Positions 25,875-34,132 of a stretch of 36,097 bases of DNA are shown here, one piece after another. The notes beneath the pieces are model-generated. The model saw nothing but the letters and a program-made list of their open reading frames with translations. It was not told where the DNA came from and made no database searches. Numbering within the stretch: the first letter of the stretch is position 1; every line of letters begins with the position of its first letter. A program made the position numbers and the translations under genes. The stretch comes from Salinivirgaceae bacterium (lineage in GTDB: Bacteria; Bacteroidota; Bacteroidia; Bacteroidales; SZUA-534). Where the stretch lies: positions 1 to 36,097 of the forward strand of contig JAQICC010000230.1 of assembly GCA_027858735.1 (NCBI GenBank), in the 5' to 3' direction.

Positions 25875-27218
25875 ATGAAAGAAGATTCTGACAGTTATTT
25901 TTCGATAAAGAACATTTGGAAAATTGCCTATCCTATTATTTTGGGTAGTCTTGCTCAAGATATTATTACTGTTGTTGATACCGCTTTTATTGGCAGACTA
26001 GGTGAAATTGAACTTGGTGGAGCTGCAATTGGCAGTGTTTTCTATTTAGCTATAGTAATGATTGGTTGGGGATTTGGACTTGGCGTTCAAATTTTGGTTG
26101 CGCGCCGATTTGGCGAGAACAACATTCCTGCCATAAATAAAGTAATATTCCATTCCTTTTTTATTTTATTGATGTTGGCATTATCTGTATTTGCTATCAT
26201 CCGAATCTTTGATATCAAAATATTCAGTAGCATTATTAAATCGGCAGCTATTAGTGAGGAAAGTTTAAAATATATAAACATAAGAGTGTTTGGTATTTTC
26301 GCAGCTTTTATGAATATAAATTTTAGAGCCTTTTATATTGGCACCTCTAACACAAAAATTATTAGCTACACTACAGCTTTAATGGCTTTAATAAATATAG
26401 GACTCGATTATTTACTAATTTTTGGGATAGGTGGTTTTCCTGAAATGGGAATTCAAGGAGCTGCATTGGCTTCAGTTATTGCAGAGTATTGTGCGCTCCT
26501 ATATTTTATTGTTAGTGCGATTAAAAGCAAGAAAAACACACCCTACAAACTGTTAAAATTGCAAAGACCTGATTGGCATTTTGCAAAGGGTATTTTTTCA
26601 GTGGCGACCCCTACAATGATACAAAACTTCATTTCATTATCAGCTTGGTTTTTCTTCTTTTTAATGGTAGAAAAAATGGGTGAGACTCCATTGGCTATCT
26701 CAAATATAATTAGAAGCATTTATATTGTGGTATTAATTCCAATTATGGGATTTTCATCGGCCACAAACACATTAGTAAGTTATGCCATTGGTAATAAAAC
26801 TAAAAAAGATATTTGGCCAATAATTAAGCGAACTTTAGCACTTACAATAGGTTGTGTTGCATGTCTTGTGCTAATAGCACTTGTGTTTCCAAAACAAATT
26901 ATTGGCAGTTATACTTCAATTAAAAGTATAGCAAATGCTACCTTACCTGTTTTTTATGTAATAATGTTGGCTTCATTTACACTAGCATTTGGATTTGTGC
27001 TTTTTCAGGCAGTTTCAGGAACTGGAAATACAAAAACAGCCCTACTTATAGAAGTTATTGTTCTTTGCGGATACCTTTTAGGAATTATGCTAACCACAAC
27101 ATCAAATGCACCATCAATAATATTAGTGTGGAGTATGGAGTTTTGCTATGGCATAGGTTTAGGTACCTTAAGCTTATTATACCTTAAGTATGGAAAATGG
27201 CATTTAAAAGAAATTTAA
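25875..27218 (+). CDS. MATE family efflux transporter
   Basis: A 447-aa inner-membrane protein of about 12 helices. The N-terminal MATE signature is present (AYPIILGSLAQDIITVVDTA then FIGRLGEIELGGAAIG), as is the second-half equivalent VATPTMIQNFISLSAW. Members export cationic drugs or metabolites using Na+ or H+ gradients; no substrate can be inferred. It is co-directional with the DPP-IV gene and convergent with the M23 gene. The two stop codons share bases in the TTAA at 27215-27218. Confidence 0.92.
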   Translation: MKEDSDSYFSIKNIWKIAYPIILGSLAQDIITVVDTAFIGRLGEIELGGAAIGSVFYLAIVMIGWGFGLGVQILVARRFGENNIPAINKVIFHSFFILLMLALSVFAIIRIFDIKIFSSIIKSAAISEESLKYINIRVFGIFAAFMNINFRAFYIGTSNTKIISYTTALMALINIGLDYLLIFGIGGFPEMGIQGAALASVIAEYCALLYFIVSAIKSKKNTPYKLLKLQRPDWHFAKGIFSVATPTMIQNFISLSAWFFFFLMVEKMGETPLAISNIIRSIYIVVLIPIMGFSSATNTLVSYAIGNKTKKDIWPIIKRTLALTIGCVACLVLIALVFPKQIIGSYTSIKSIANATLPVFYVIMLASFTLAFGFVLFQAVSGTGNTKTALLIEVIVLCGYLLGIMLTTTSNAPSIILVWSMEFCYGIGLGTLSLLYLKYGKWHLKEI

Positions 27219-28174
27219 TTATTTACTGAAAGCAAACTGGTCATTTCTCTAAATTCATGATCGGTTAAATCTTCAATAAAATAAAACTTAGGATTTCGCC
27301 TAACATTGTTATAAATTACCTCATAATGTAAATGTGGACCCGTTGATGAGCCTGTATTACCCACGGTACCAACAGATTCGCCTCTTGATACCTTATCGCC
27401 TTTTTTTACATAAATTTCATTCATGTGAGCATATAAAGTTTTAAAACCGTAGCCATGTTTTATTATTACCCTATTTCCATATCCAGAATGAGATTTTCTA
27501 ATATCGACAACAACCCCATTACCTGCAGAATGAATTTTTTTGCCCCTACTTGCTGCCAAATCAATTCCTGTATGCTTATGAACTTTCCCAGTTATAGGAT
27601 GCTCTCTTATACCAAAAGGATCGGAGATACGATGAAAGTCTGCTGGAGAAATTGGTAATATTCCAGGAACTGACAATAAACTATCATGTTTTGATTGCGC
27701 AAAATATATAACTGTATCGTATGATTTTGATTGAACTCGCAGCTGATTAATTAGAATATCACTTTTTCGTGATAATTCTATTAATAAATCGCTATTCACA
27801 AAACCAGATAAATGAGTATAATTGTCGATACCACCAAAACCTGCCTGACGAACTGTGAAAGGTAAAGGCTCTATTTCTGAAATTACACGATAAAAATTAT
27901 CATCGCGTTTTTGAACATGCAATAACTGGTTGGCTATATCATCAAATTTAGCATTAACATTGCTTACTTCAGAAACCAAATTACCATTTTTCTTCTGCAG
28001 AAAGTATTTCTCTGGCGAATCAATTACCCCAGTAAAAAACAAGGACCACAAAATTAAAGCTAGCCCCCCTCCAAACACTAAATATTTTGAAAATATTTTT
28101 GCTCTCTGCTTAAATGATATCCGTTCTTTCTGAAAAACTAATTTTTCATTATCAAGAAAGTATGTATGTCCCAT
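27215..28174 (-). CDS. Membrane-anchored M23 (LytM) family metallopeptidase
   Basis: A 319-aa bitopic protein: a basic cytoplasmic start, one membrane segment (about 35-52, YLVFGGGLALILWSLFF), a coiled-coil periplasmic stretch (about 65-180) and a C-terminal LytM domain (about 190-305). Zinc ligands can be seen in HKHTGIDLAA (HxxxD) and GPHLHYE (HxH). It probably hydrolyses peptidoglycan cross-links or, as often in Bacteroidota, shapes the cell. All three metal-binding positions are present, so it should be active. A perfect -7 box (TATATTTG) precedes the gene. Confidence 0.92.
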   Translation of the reverse strand: MGHTYFLDNEKLVFQKERISFKQRAKIFSKYLVFGGGLALILWSLFFTGVIDSPEKYFLQKKNGNLVSEVSNVNAKFDDIANQLLHVQKRDDNFYRVISEIEPLPFTVRQAGFGGIDNYTHLSGFVNSDLLIELSRKSDILINQLRVQSKSYDTVIYFAQSKHDSLLSVPGILPISPADFHRISDPFGIREHPITGKVHKHTGIDLAASRGKKIHSAGNGVVVDIRKSHSGYGNRVIIKHGYGFKTLYAHMNEIYVKKGDKVSRGESVGTVGNTGSSTGPHLHYEVIYNNVRRNPKFYFIEDLTDHEFREMTSLLSVNN

Positions 28175-28194
28175 TACAAAGTCGTTCGTTGATA

Positions 28195-28202
28195 CAAATA
28201 TA
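28195..28202 (-). promoter_or_regulatory. -7 box of the M23 peptidase gene
   Basis: The minus strand reads TATATTTG, an exact match, about 20 nt upstream of the ATG at 28174. The rest of 28175-28456 is AT-rich with homopolymer T runs and no gene. Confidence 0.5.
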
Positions 28203-28456
28203 TTTTTTTTTATTAAAGATATATCATGCTAATTGTTTTTTTTCACTTTTTTACATCAATATAACATAATAATTGGTGAATAATACAAAAAAATAACCCT
28301 TTAGAACCTAAATACAGTTGAAGAAATGCACATTCACTATCAAAACATCTGATTATTGGAGAATTCATATGCTATTGTGCTTTTAAAGCATATTGCTTTC
28401 TATTACCCTTTTTTTTTTGTAAAATAGCATCGTAAAAATTGCTAACTCAATACATT

Positions 28457-31372
28457 ATGAAAGTAAAAATGAGCATTAATACCAAAATGTTGGTTTTCAT
28501 TTTAACCTCCACCTTGTTAATTAGTTTCTTAACAAATGGATACATAAGTTTAAATACACGAAAACAGGCTCTTAATGACGCGGAAAAATTAGCCACAAAA
28601 ACTGCTCAAGAAAATGCGCTGAAAATTGAAAAAAGCCTTTCTGAAGATTTAACAGTATTAAGAACACTAGCTCAAGCTTTTTCGGTTTACGAAGATATGG
28701 AAGAACAAGAATGGAAAGAGCTATTTATGAAAATGTATAAAAAGGTTTACAGCGACAATGACAATTTTTACAAATTATGGGACAGCTGGGAATTAAAATT
28801 TTTTGATGAATCATGGAATAAAGATTATGGAAGATTTGCAGTTACTCTTTTTAAGCAGAACGGTAAGATTTCAAGCAGTGAATCAATAAGAAGCCTAGAT
28901 GGTGACAGCGAACTATACACCCATGTAAAGACCATAGCAAAAGACATGCTATGGGAACCCTATTGGAATGAATTTTTAGAAGAATCAGAACAGAAAAAAT
29001 TCATGACTACGCTATCGTCACCCATTTTTAGAAATAAGGAATTTGCCGGTATTGTTGCAGCCGATATAATAATGGTAAAACTTCAACAAATAACCGACCA
29101 AATCACAGTTCATGAGGGCACATCAGCCTACCTAATTTCCAACGGAGGAACCATTGTTGCACATCCTGACCCAAACTTTGTGGGAGAAGCAGCAAGCTAC
29201 TATTTTCAGGAGTTTGAGGAACAGTTTCAATTGTCGCAAAAAATAAAAGAAGGAATTCCATTTATTTCAAGAGGAAAAGATTTCTCAAATAAAAAAGTGA
29301 TCATTGTAACTACTCCTATTCAGGTAGGAGAATATGTATCTCCATGGTCGCTAACCTTAACAATTCCATACAAGTCAATTTTAAGCGAGGCAAATAGAAC
29401 CTTAATCGTATCAATAATTGCAGGACTTTTAGGCCTACTATTACTTTGTTTAATTATATTAAGAATAACAAGTAGTATGAGTAAATCGCTTGTTAAAACT
29501 AAGGATATAATGAAAATACTTTCTACAGGTAATATTGAAGGTATTGATGATTTGGTGATAAATAGAGGCGATGAAATTGAAGATATTGCCAACTCTCTTA
29601 ATGAATTGAAAAATGGACTAAAGAATACATCTGAATTTGCTAATCAAATGGGCAAAGGCAATTTAGAATCCGACTTTATTCCACTTAGCAACAAGGACAT
29701 TATGGGCAATTCGCTGCTTGAAATGCGCCAAAGCTTAAAACATGCAAGAGAAGAAGAAGAAAAACGAAAGATAGAAGACGAAAAGCAAAACTGGGCAACA
29801 ACCGGTTTAGCTAAATTTGGTGATATTTTAAGAAGTAATTCCACCAATATTAAAGAGCTCTCGTTTAATATTATGAGCAACTTGGTTAACTATTTAGAAT
29901 TAAACCAAGGGGCGCTTTTTATAGTTGAACAAAACGATGATGACGATGAACCTTTTTTAGAATTAAAAACTGCCATTGCGTATGATCGTGATAGACTAAT
30001 GCAGAAGCGTTTAGCTTTCGGGGAATCATTGGTGGGCAGATGTGCTTTTGAAATGAAAAGTATATATATGACCGATTTGCCTCAAGAGTATATTAAAATT
30101 AAGTCAGGCATGGGAACAGCCAACCCAACTTCTATATTACTTGCTCCATTGATTTTAAACCAGGAGGTCTATGGTGTTATTGAACTCGCATCCTTTAAAG
30201 ACATAGAGCCTTTTCAAATTGAGTTTATTGAAAAACTTGGTGAAAGCATTGCCAGTACTATTGCAACTGTTAAAGTAAATGAAAAAACATCAACACTACT
30301 TGAGCAATCGAAACGTCAATCGGAAGAGCTAGCTGCTCAAGAGGAAGAAATGAGGCAAAACCTGGAAGAATTGCAGGCTACCCAAGAAGAAGCTGCTCGG
30401 CGCGAATTTGAAATGAGTGGAATAGTTAATGCCTTAGGCTCAACTGCATTTACTGTTGAATATGATTTAGATGGTACCATTTTAAGCTGTAACGAAAAGT
30501 ATGCTGAAATGCTTGGTATGTCAAAAGATAACGTTTTAGGACAAAAACACAGCGACGGTTATGATATTAATTCTGAAATGGGAACAAATTATGCCGTATT
30601 CTGGGCAGATTTATGTCGAGGAAATACAAAAAAAGAGGTTAATAAGGTAACCATTAATAATCGTGAAATATGGGTTGAAGAAACCTATACTCCAATAAAA
30701 GAACCAAACGAAACCACTCCTTATAAAATTCTTAAAATTGGGTTCGATATAACAGCCCAGCAGATTAGGGAGATTAAAATGAAGGAGCAAGAAATAGAAA
30801 TTAAAAAGGAACACCTGCTGATAGGTGAATACAAAAGTCGCATAACTGAACTTCAAGATGAATTAAATAAAGCCAATAATTCTACTAAAGAAATTGGGAA
30901 AGCAAAAAATTCTCCTGTTATTAAATCACCTCAAGTAGAACCTATAAAAGAGGCGAAAGCCACAGGCGATAATTTGCTTGACTGGAATTCTGACTTTGTT
31001 CTTGGCATTGCTGAGATGGATGAACAACATGAACAACTTGTGGATTTAGCAAACTTGATTAACTCATCGTTTAGGCTGAATAAAAACAAAAAGGAGATTA
31101 AGGAAAACTTACGAAGCTTCATCGATTTTGCATCGTATCACTTTGGCAATGAGGAACATTATTTTAATGAGTTTGGATATAAAAATACGGATGATCATAT
31201 TGCTAATCATCAGAAATTATTAAAAGAGCTTAAACAATTCCAAACAGCCTACCATAGCAATAAAACTAAAGAACTCGATGGTATTCTAGATTTTATTCAA
31301 GAATGGCTTGTAAAGCACTTCGAAGAATTTGATGCAACTTATAAGGAATTATTTAAGTCGAACGGATTATAG
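28457..31372 (+). CDS. Membrane sensor with Cache, HAMP, GAF, PAS and hemerythrin domains
   Basis: The open frame begins at a TTG (28439), but the ATG at 28457 is preferred, giving 971 aa. Order: membrane segment (about 11-31), periplasmic double-Cache sensor (about 35-310), second membrane segment (about 316-338), HAMP-like linker (about 340-440), GAF (about 465-605), coiled coil rich in Glu/Gln (about 605-650), PAS (about 651-769), another coiled coil and a C-terminal bacteriohemerythrin domain (about 840-965). All seven di-iron ligands are present: H858, H895, E899, H914, H918, H954, D959. It should sense a periplasmic ligand plus oxygen or redox state. No kinase, cyclase, phosphatase or methyl-accepting output domain is recognisable, so it must signal through partners. 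Confidence 0.87.
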   Translation: MKVKMSINTKMLVFILTSTLLISFLTNGYISLNTRKQALNDAEKLATKTAQENALKIEKSLSEDLTVLRTLAQAFSVYEDMEEQEWKELFMKMYKKVYSDNDNFYKLWDSWELKFFDESWNKDYGRFAVTLFKQNGKISSSESIRSLDGDSELYTHVKTIAKDMLWEPYWNEFLEESEQKKFMTTLSSPIFRNKEFAGIVAADIIMVKLQQITDQITVHEGTSAYLISNGGTIVAHPDPNFVGEAASYYFQEFEEQFQLSQKIKEGIPFISRGKDFSNKKVIIVTTPIQVGEYVSPWSLTLTIPYKSILSEANRTLIVSIIAGLLGLLLLCLIILRITSSMSKSLVKTKDIMKILSTGNIEGIDDLVINRGDEIEDIANSLNELKNGLKNTSEFANQMGKGNLESDFIPLSNKDIMGNSLLEMRQSLKHAREEEEKRKIEDEKQNWATTGLAKFGDILRSNSTNIKELSFNIMSNLVNYLELNQGALFIVEQNDDDDEPFLELKTAIAYDRDRLMQKRLAFGESLVGRCAFEMKSIYMTDLPQEYIKIKSGMGTANPTSILLAPLILNQEVYGVIELASFKDIEPFQIEFIEKLGESIASTIATVKVNEKTSTLLEQSKRQSEELAAQEEEMRQNLEELQATQEEAARREFEMSGIVNALGSTAFTVEYDLDGTILSCNEKYAEMLGMSKDNVLGQKHSDGYDINSEMGTNYAVFWADLCRGNTKKEVNKVTINNREIWVEETYTPIKEPNETTPYKILKIGFDITAQQIREIKMKEQEIEIKKEHLLIGEYKSRITELQDELNKANNSTKEIGKAKNSPVIKSPQVEPIKEAKATGDNLLDWNSDFVLGIAEMDEQHEQLVDLANLINSSFRLNKNKKEIKENLRSFIDFASYHFGNEEHYFNEFGYKNTDDHIANHQKLLKELKQFQTAYHSNKTKELDGILDFIQEWLVKHFEEFDATYKELFKSNGL

Positions 31373-31407
31373 GTAATTACGGATTATTGATTAATAAAGC
31401 ACTTGAT

Positions 31408-32754
31408 ATGAAGAAAATCGACATTAAGGAAATAGTTGAAAAGATTAAAAACTTTGTATTAAAAGACATCTGGACAATTCAATCTAACCATTTAAGTAAG
31501 TACCCTCGCCTTGCAATTAAAGGCTTGCGAACATTTGCTCTTGCCTTTAGAGGATTTAAAGAAGATAAAGTAAATTTAAGAGCATCGGCATTAACATTTT
31601 ATTCTGTTCTTTCAGTAGTTCCGGTAATGGCAATGGCTTTTGGAATTGCAAAAGGTTTTGGCTTTGATGATAAACTAGCTGTATTACTTGAAGAAAACCT
31701 TAAGGGACAAGAAGAAGTCGCCAGCTTTTTAATTGAGTTTTCAAACAACATGCTAAACAATGTAAGTGGTGGATGGATTTTTGGTATTGGCTTGGTTTTC
31801 TTATTATGGTCTATTTTGCAAGTACTTGGCAATATTGAAAATGCTTTTAATAGCATTTGGCAAGTTAAACGCAGTAGGGTGTTTTTTAGAAAATTTAGCG
31901 ATTATGTTGCTATTATGTTAGTGGCTCCTATTCTAATATTATTATCAAGTAGCACCCAAGTTGTAATAAGCGAAATGGTTGATAAATTAACCAACGAAAT
32001 AAGCTTTATTGGTTATGTGGGGCCTGTACTGTATTCACTAGTTAAATATATTCCTTATATTTTAATCTGGTTGCTCTTTACATTCATATATATGGTTATG
32101 CCAAATACAAAAGTAAAATTTGGCTCTGCTCTAATAGCAGGAATTGTTGCAGGAACTACTTTTCAACTTCTTCAATGGGGTTATATTCATTTTCAAGTTG
32201 GGGTATCGAAATACAATGCTATTTATGGTAGTTTTGCGGCCTTACCCCTATTTTTAGTTTGGCTAAATTGGAGTTGGCTTATTGTTTTATTCGGTGCTGA
32301 AATCTCATTTTCAGCTCAAAACCATCATCAGTATGAATACGAAAGCGATATTAAAAATCTGAGCCAAAAATCGAAAGATTTAATCACACTCTACCTCACT
32401 CATTATATCGTTAAAAATTTTGAACAAGGAGAATTACCATTAACTGCTCAAATTATATCAGAAAAATTAAAACTGCCTGTGCGCTTGGTAAGACATATAT
32501 TGTACGATTTGGTTGAAAGTAGAGTGCTCGCAGAAACTCCAAGCAAATTTTCAAAAGAACCTGCATTTTTACCTGCTCATGATATTCAAGGACTTACAAT
32601 CTTAAAAATTCTAGACAATTTGAATGAAAAAGGATATGAATACGCCTTTATTGATGAAGAGGTTGAATCGTTAACCAAAATTAAAGCTCTTCTTGAGGAA
32701 GCCCGCACTAGTTTTAAAGAAGCTTCGTTTAACAAAGCATTACGAATAATTTAA
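31408..32754 (+). CDS. YihY/BrkB family membrane protein
   Basis: The frame opens at a TTG (31387); the ATG at 31408 is preferred, giving 448 aa. The BrkB/YihY domain occupies about 45-300 with six hydrophobic segments and the family signatures RASALTFYSVLSVVP and YGSFAALPLFLVWLNWSW. A C-terminal cytoplasmic region (about 320-445) contains a winged-helix-like stretch (LTAQIISEKLKLPVRLVRHIL). The family was once called ribonuclease BN by error; its role is still unclear, with transport or envelope functions proposed. It follows the sensor gene by 35 nt on the same strand and may be co-transcribed. It is convergent with the kinase gene, 3 nt away. Confidence 0.88.
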   Translation: MKKIDIKEIVEKIKNFVLKDIWTIQSNHLSKYPRLAIKGLRTFALAFRGFKEDKVNLRASALTFYSVLSVVPVMAMAFGIAKGFGFDDKLAVLLEENLKGQEEVASFLIEFSNNMLNNVSGGWIFGIGLVFLLWSILQVLGNIENAFNSIWQVKRSRVFFRKFSDYVAIMLVAPILILLSSSTQVVISEMVDKLTNEISFIGYVGPVLYSLVKYIPYILIWLLFTFIYMVMPNTKVKFGSALIAGIVAGTTFQLLQWGYIHFQVGVSKYNAIYGSFAALPLFLVWLNWSWLIVLFGAEISFSAQNHHQYEYESDIKNLSQKSKDLITLYLTHYIVKNFEQGELPLTAQIISEKLKLPVRLVRHILYDLVESRVLAETPSKFSKEPAFLPAHDIQGLTILKILDNLNEKGYEYAFIDEEVESLTKIKALLEEARTSFKEASFNKALRII

Positions 32755-32757
32755 GTT

Positions 32758-33309
32758 TTAGACTAAACCTTTTTCTTTTAAAATACGGAGAGCATTCATT
32801 AACCTTTGATTGCCAGTTCCTGAGACTAGTTCATACTCAAATCCAAAGCTATCTAACTCTCTTTTGTAAATATCATTCAGTTTTATGCGCATCGCTCCCC
32901 CATTTTCACGTACCGAATCCGATTGCCAGGGTAAATCAATATCACATAATAAATGCAAAACTTTTGGGAGCTTATAAATTGCATCAATCAACCAATCTGG
33001 ACATTTATTGTAAACCACATCAAACCATACTTTGGTAATTATTAATCCTGTATCGAAAACTACCGTTTTTAATGGATTATTTGCTGCTACATTAAATTGA
33101 GCGATTTGCTGCTGAGCGATTATTTCAATATCATTAAAAATGTAGGGACGCTTAAGTTTTTCAACATAAGTACGCGACAACTCCGGAATCCATTCCCAAT
33201 TCAAATGATCAGCCAAATATTTCGCCAATTCGGTCTTTCCAGTTGATTCGGCACCCGTAATTACTACGATACGGGTATGGTCTGCATTTTCTTCCATTCC
33301 TTTTTCCAT
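32758..33309 (-). CDS. NadR-like ribosylnicotinamide kinase (AAA-type ATPase)
   Basis: A 183-aa P-loop protein with Walker A GAESTGKT (19-26), a following ELSRTYVE segment and VFDTGLIITKVW, as in the C-terminal kinase domain of NadR. It would phosphorylate nicotinamide riboside to NMN. Because it overlaps the 3' end of pnuC by 46 bp, import and trapping by phosphorylation are probably coupled. A second ATG at 33297 is also possible as start. The nucleotidyltransferase and helix-turn-helix parts of full NadR are absent, so it has no direct regulatory role. Confidence 0.85.
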   Translation of the reverse strand: MEKGMEENADHTRIVVITGAESTGKTELAKYLADHLNWEWIPELSRTYVEKLKRPYIFNDIEIIAQQQIAQFNVAANNPLKTVVFDTGLIITKVWFDVVYNKCPDWLIDAIYKLPKVLHLLCDIDLPWQSDSVRENGGAMRIKLNDIYKRELDSFGFEYELVSGTGNQRLMNALRILKEKGLV

Positions 33310-33866
33310 TCAATGTAGCCAATTATTGCCATTACAGCTAATACAGCAAACAACACTATTGTAAGATATAACTCTCGGTAGAAATATAAACCCATTGAAA
33401 CTGTATTTACAACGATCCAAATTAGCCAGTGCTCAATAATTTTTCTTGTCAGCATCCATGTAGCAGTAAAGCTCAATGAAGTTGTAAACGAATCGACATA
33501 AGGTATTGGCGAATCGGTAAAATGAATTAAAATTTGAGCAATAATAAAAAATAGAAACACGGTTATACTTGATGCCAGCCATATTTCCTTTTTAGTTAGG
33601 CTCGAAACCGGAAGTTCAAATTTTGCATTTGAATTATCAAGTCGTGCCCAATGAATCCAGCCGTAAATTCCCATTATAACATAGTAAGCCTGGAGCGACA
33701 TATCGGCATAAATTTTAAAGACAAAACAAAGGAATAAATACAATACTGACGATATGATACCAAATAACCAGCACCAAATATTCTGTCGTATAGAAAGAAA
33801 AATATATACCAATCCAGTTAGCACTGCTAGTATTTCAACCCCGTTTTTAAAAACCCATTCTATCAT
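33264..33866 (-). CDS. pnuC: PnuC nicotinamide riboside transporter
   Basis: A 200-aa inner-membrane protein with about seven hydrophobic segments and PnuC features: GLVYIFLSIRQNIWCW near the N-terminus and the YGWIHW motif in the middle. PnuC transporters facilitate uptake of nicotinamide riboside, which is trapped by phosphorylation. The overlapping NadR-like kinase gene supports that substrate over thiamine (PnuT) or riboflavin (PnuX). The start at 33866 matches family N-termini. An intrinsic terminator ends 11 nt upstream of the start codon, so its expression is probably controlled by attenuation or depends on read-through. Confidence 0.9.
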   Translation of the reverse strand: MIEWVFKNGVEILAVLTGLVYIFLSIRQNIWCWLFGIISSVLYLFLCFVFKIYADMSLQAYYVIMGIYGWIHWARLDNSNAKFELPVSSLTKKEIWLASSITVFLFFIIAQILIHFTDSPIPYVDSFTTSLSFTATWMLTRKIIEHWLIWIVVNTVSMGLYFYRELYLTIVLFAVLAVMAIIGYIEWKKEWKKMQTIPVS

Positions 33867-33877
33867 AAATAATTTTC

Positions 33878-33908
33878 AAAAAAAAGGATTGCTCTTAATA
33901 AGCAATCC
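33878..33908 (-). terminator. Intrinsic terminator directly before the pnuC start codon
   Basis: On the minus strand, a perfect 8-bp stem GGATTGCT/AGCAATCC (33901-33908 with 33886-33893, 7-nt loop) is followed by eight T residues (complement of 33878-33885). Only 11 nt separate the T-tract from the pnuC ATG. It may end the S41 protease transcript or act as an attenuator for pnuC, or both. Confidence 0.85.
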
Positions 33909-33921
33909 TGATATGTTAGTA

Positions 33922-34126
33922 TTTTTGGTATTACTACGAATTTAGTGGAAAAACTTATAAATAGTACATTTTTATCAATGGAATATAGTCGACAGTCTGC
34001 AGTTCTCAGTCGATAAATTGACTGTGGACTGATCCCGATAACAATCGGGAGAGAACTATTGACCTTAAAATCTAAATATGTACATCTTATAAAAAACACC
34101 CACTAATTGGTTGTAGAACCTTTTTT
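33922..34126 (-). repeat. Inverted-repeat element, copy 2 (3' of the S41 protease gene)
   Basis: The left arm (33922-33952) equals that of copy 1 over 31 nt; the right arm (34099-34126) shares CCCAC and AATTGGT-N-GTAGAACC. Pairing extends inward with sequence unlike copy 1: ACTTATAAATAGTACATTTTTA region (33953-33974) against TAAATATGTACATCTTATAA (34073-34092). Inside are CAGTCTGCAGTT against GACTGTGGACTG and a perfect small hairpin CCCGAT-AACA-ATCGGG (34033-34048). The right arm lies 6 nt from the S41 stop codon. It is about 55 nt longer than copy 1, and no reading frame is inside. Confidence 0.65.
33950..33978 (-). promoter_or_regulatory. Possible pnuC promoter within the repeat element
   Basis: On the minus strand TTG (complement of 33976-33978), an 18-nt spacer and TAAGTTTT (complement of 33950-33957, one mismatch to TAnnTTTG). 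Transcription from here would give a leader of roughly 75-80 nt containing the terminator hairpin. It is the best promoter-like match I found in the S41-pnuC gap, but it is weak. Confidence 0.3.
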
Positions 34127-34132
34127 AATCTC

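Noticed and set aside
28439-28456. TTG start adding six residues to the Cache-hemerythrin sensor
   Set aside because: The ATG at 28457 directly precedes a typical basic stretch and membrane segment; the extra residues add nothing family-like. The same reasoning applies to the TTG at 31387 for the YihY gene.
33867-34132. TPP riboswitch upstream of a PnuC-family transporter (the minus strand contains CTGAGA and AATACC)
   Set aside because: The other conserved thi-box blocks (GGGGTGC, CTGATC-GG-TAATGCC-AGCG) are missing. AATACC belongs to the repeat arm that also occurs after malQ, and the partner gene is a NadR-like kinase, not a thiamine enzyme.
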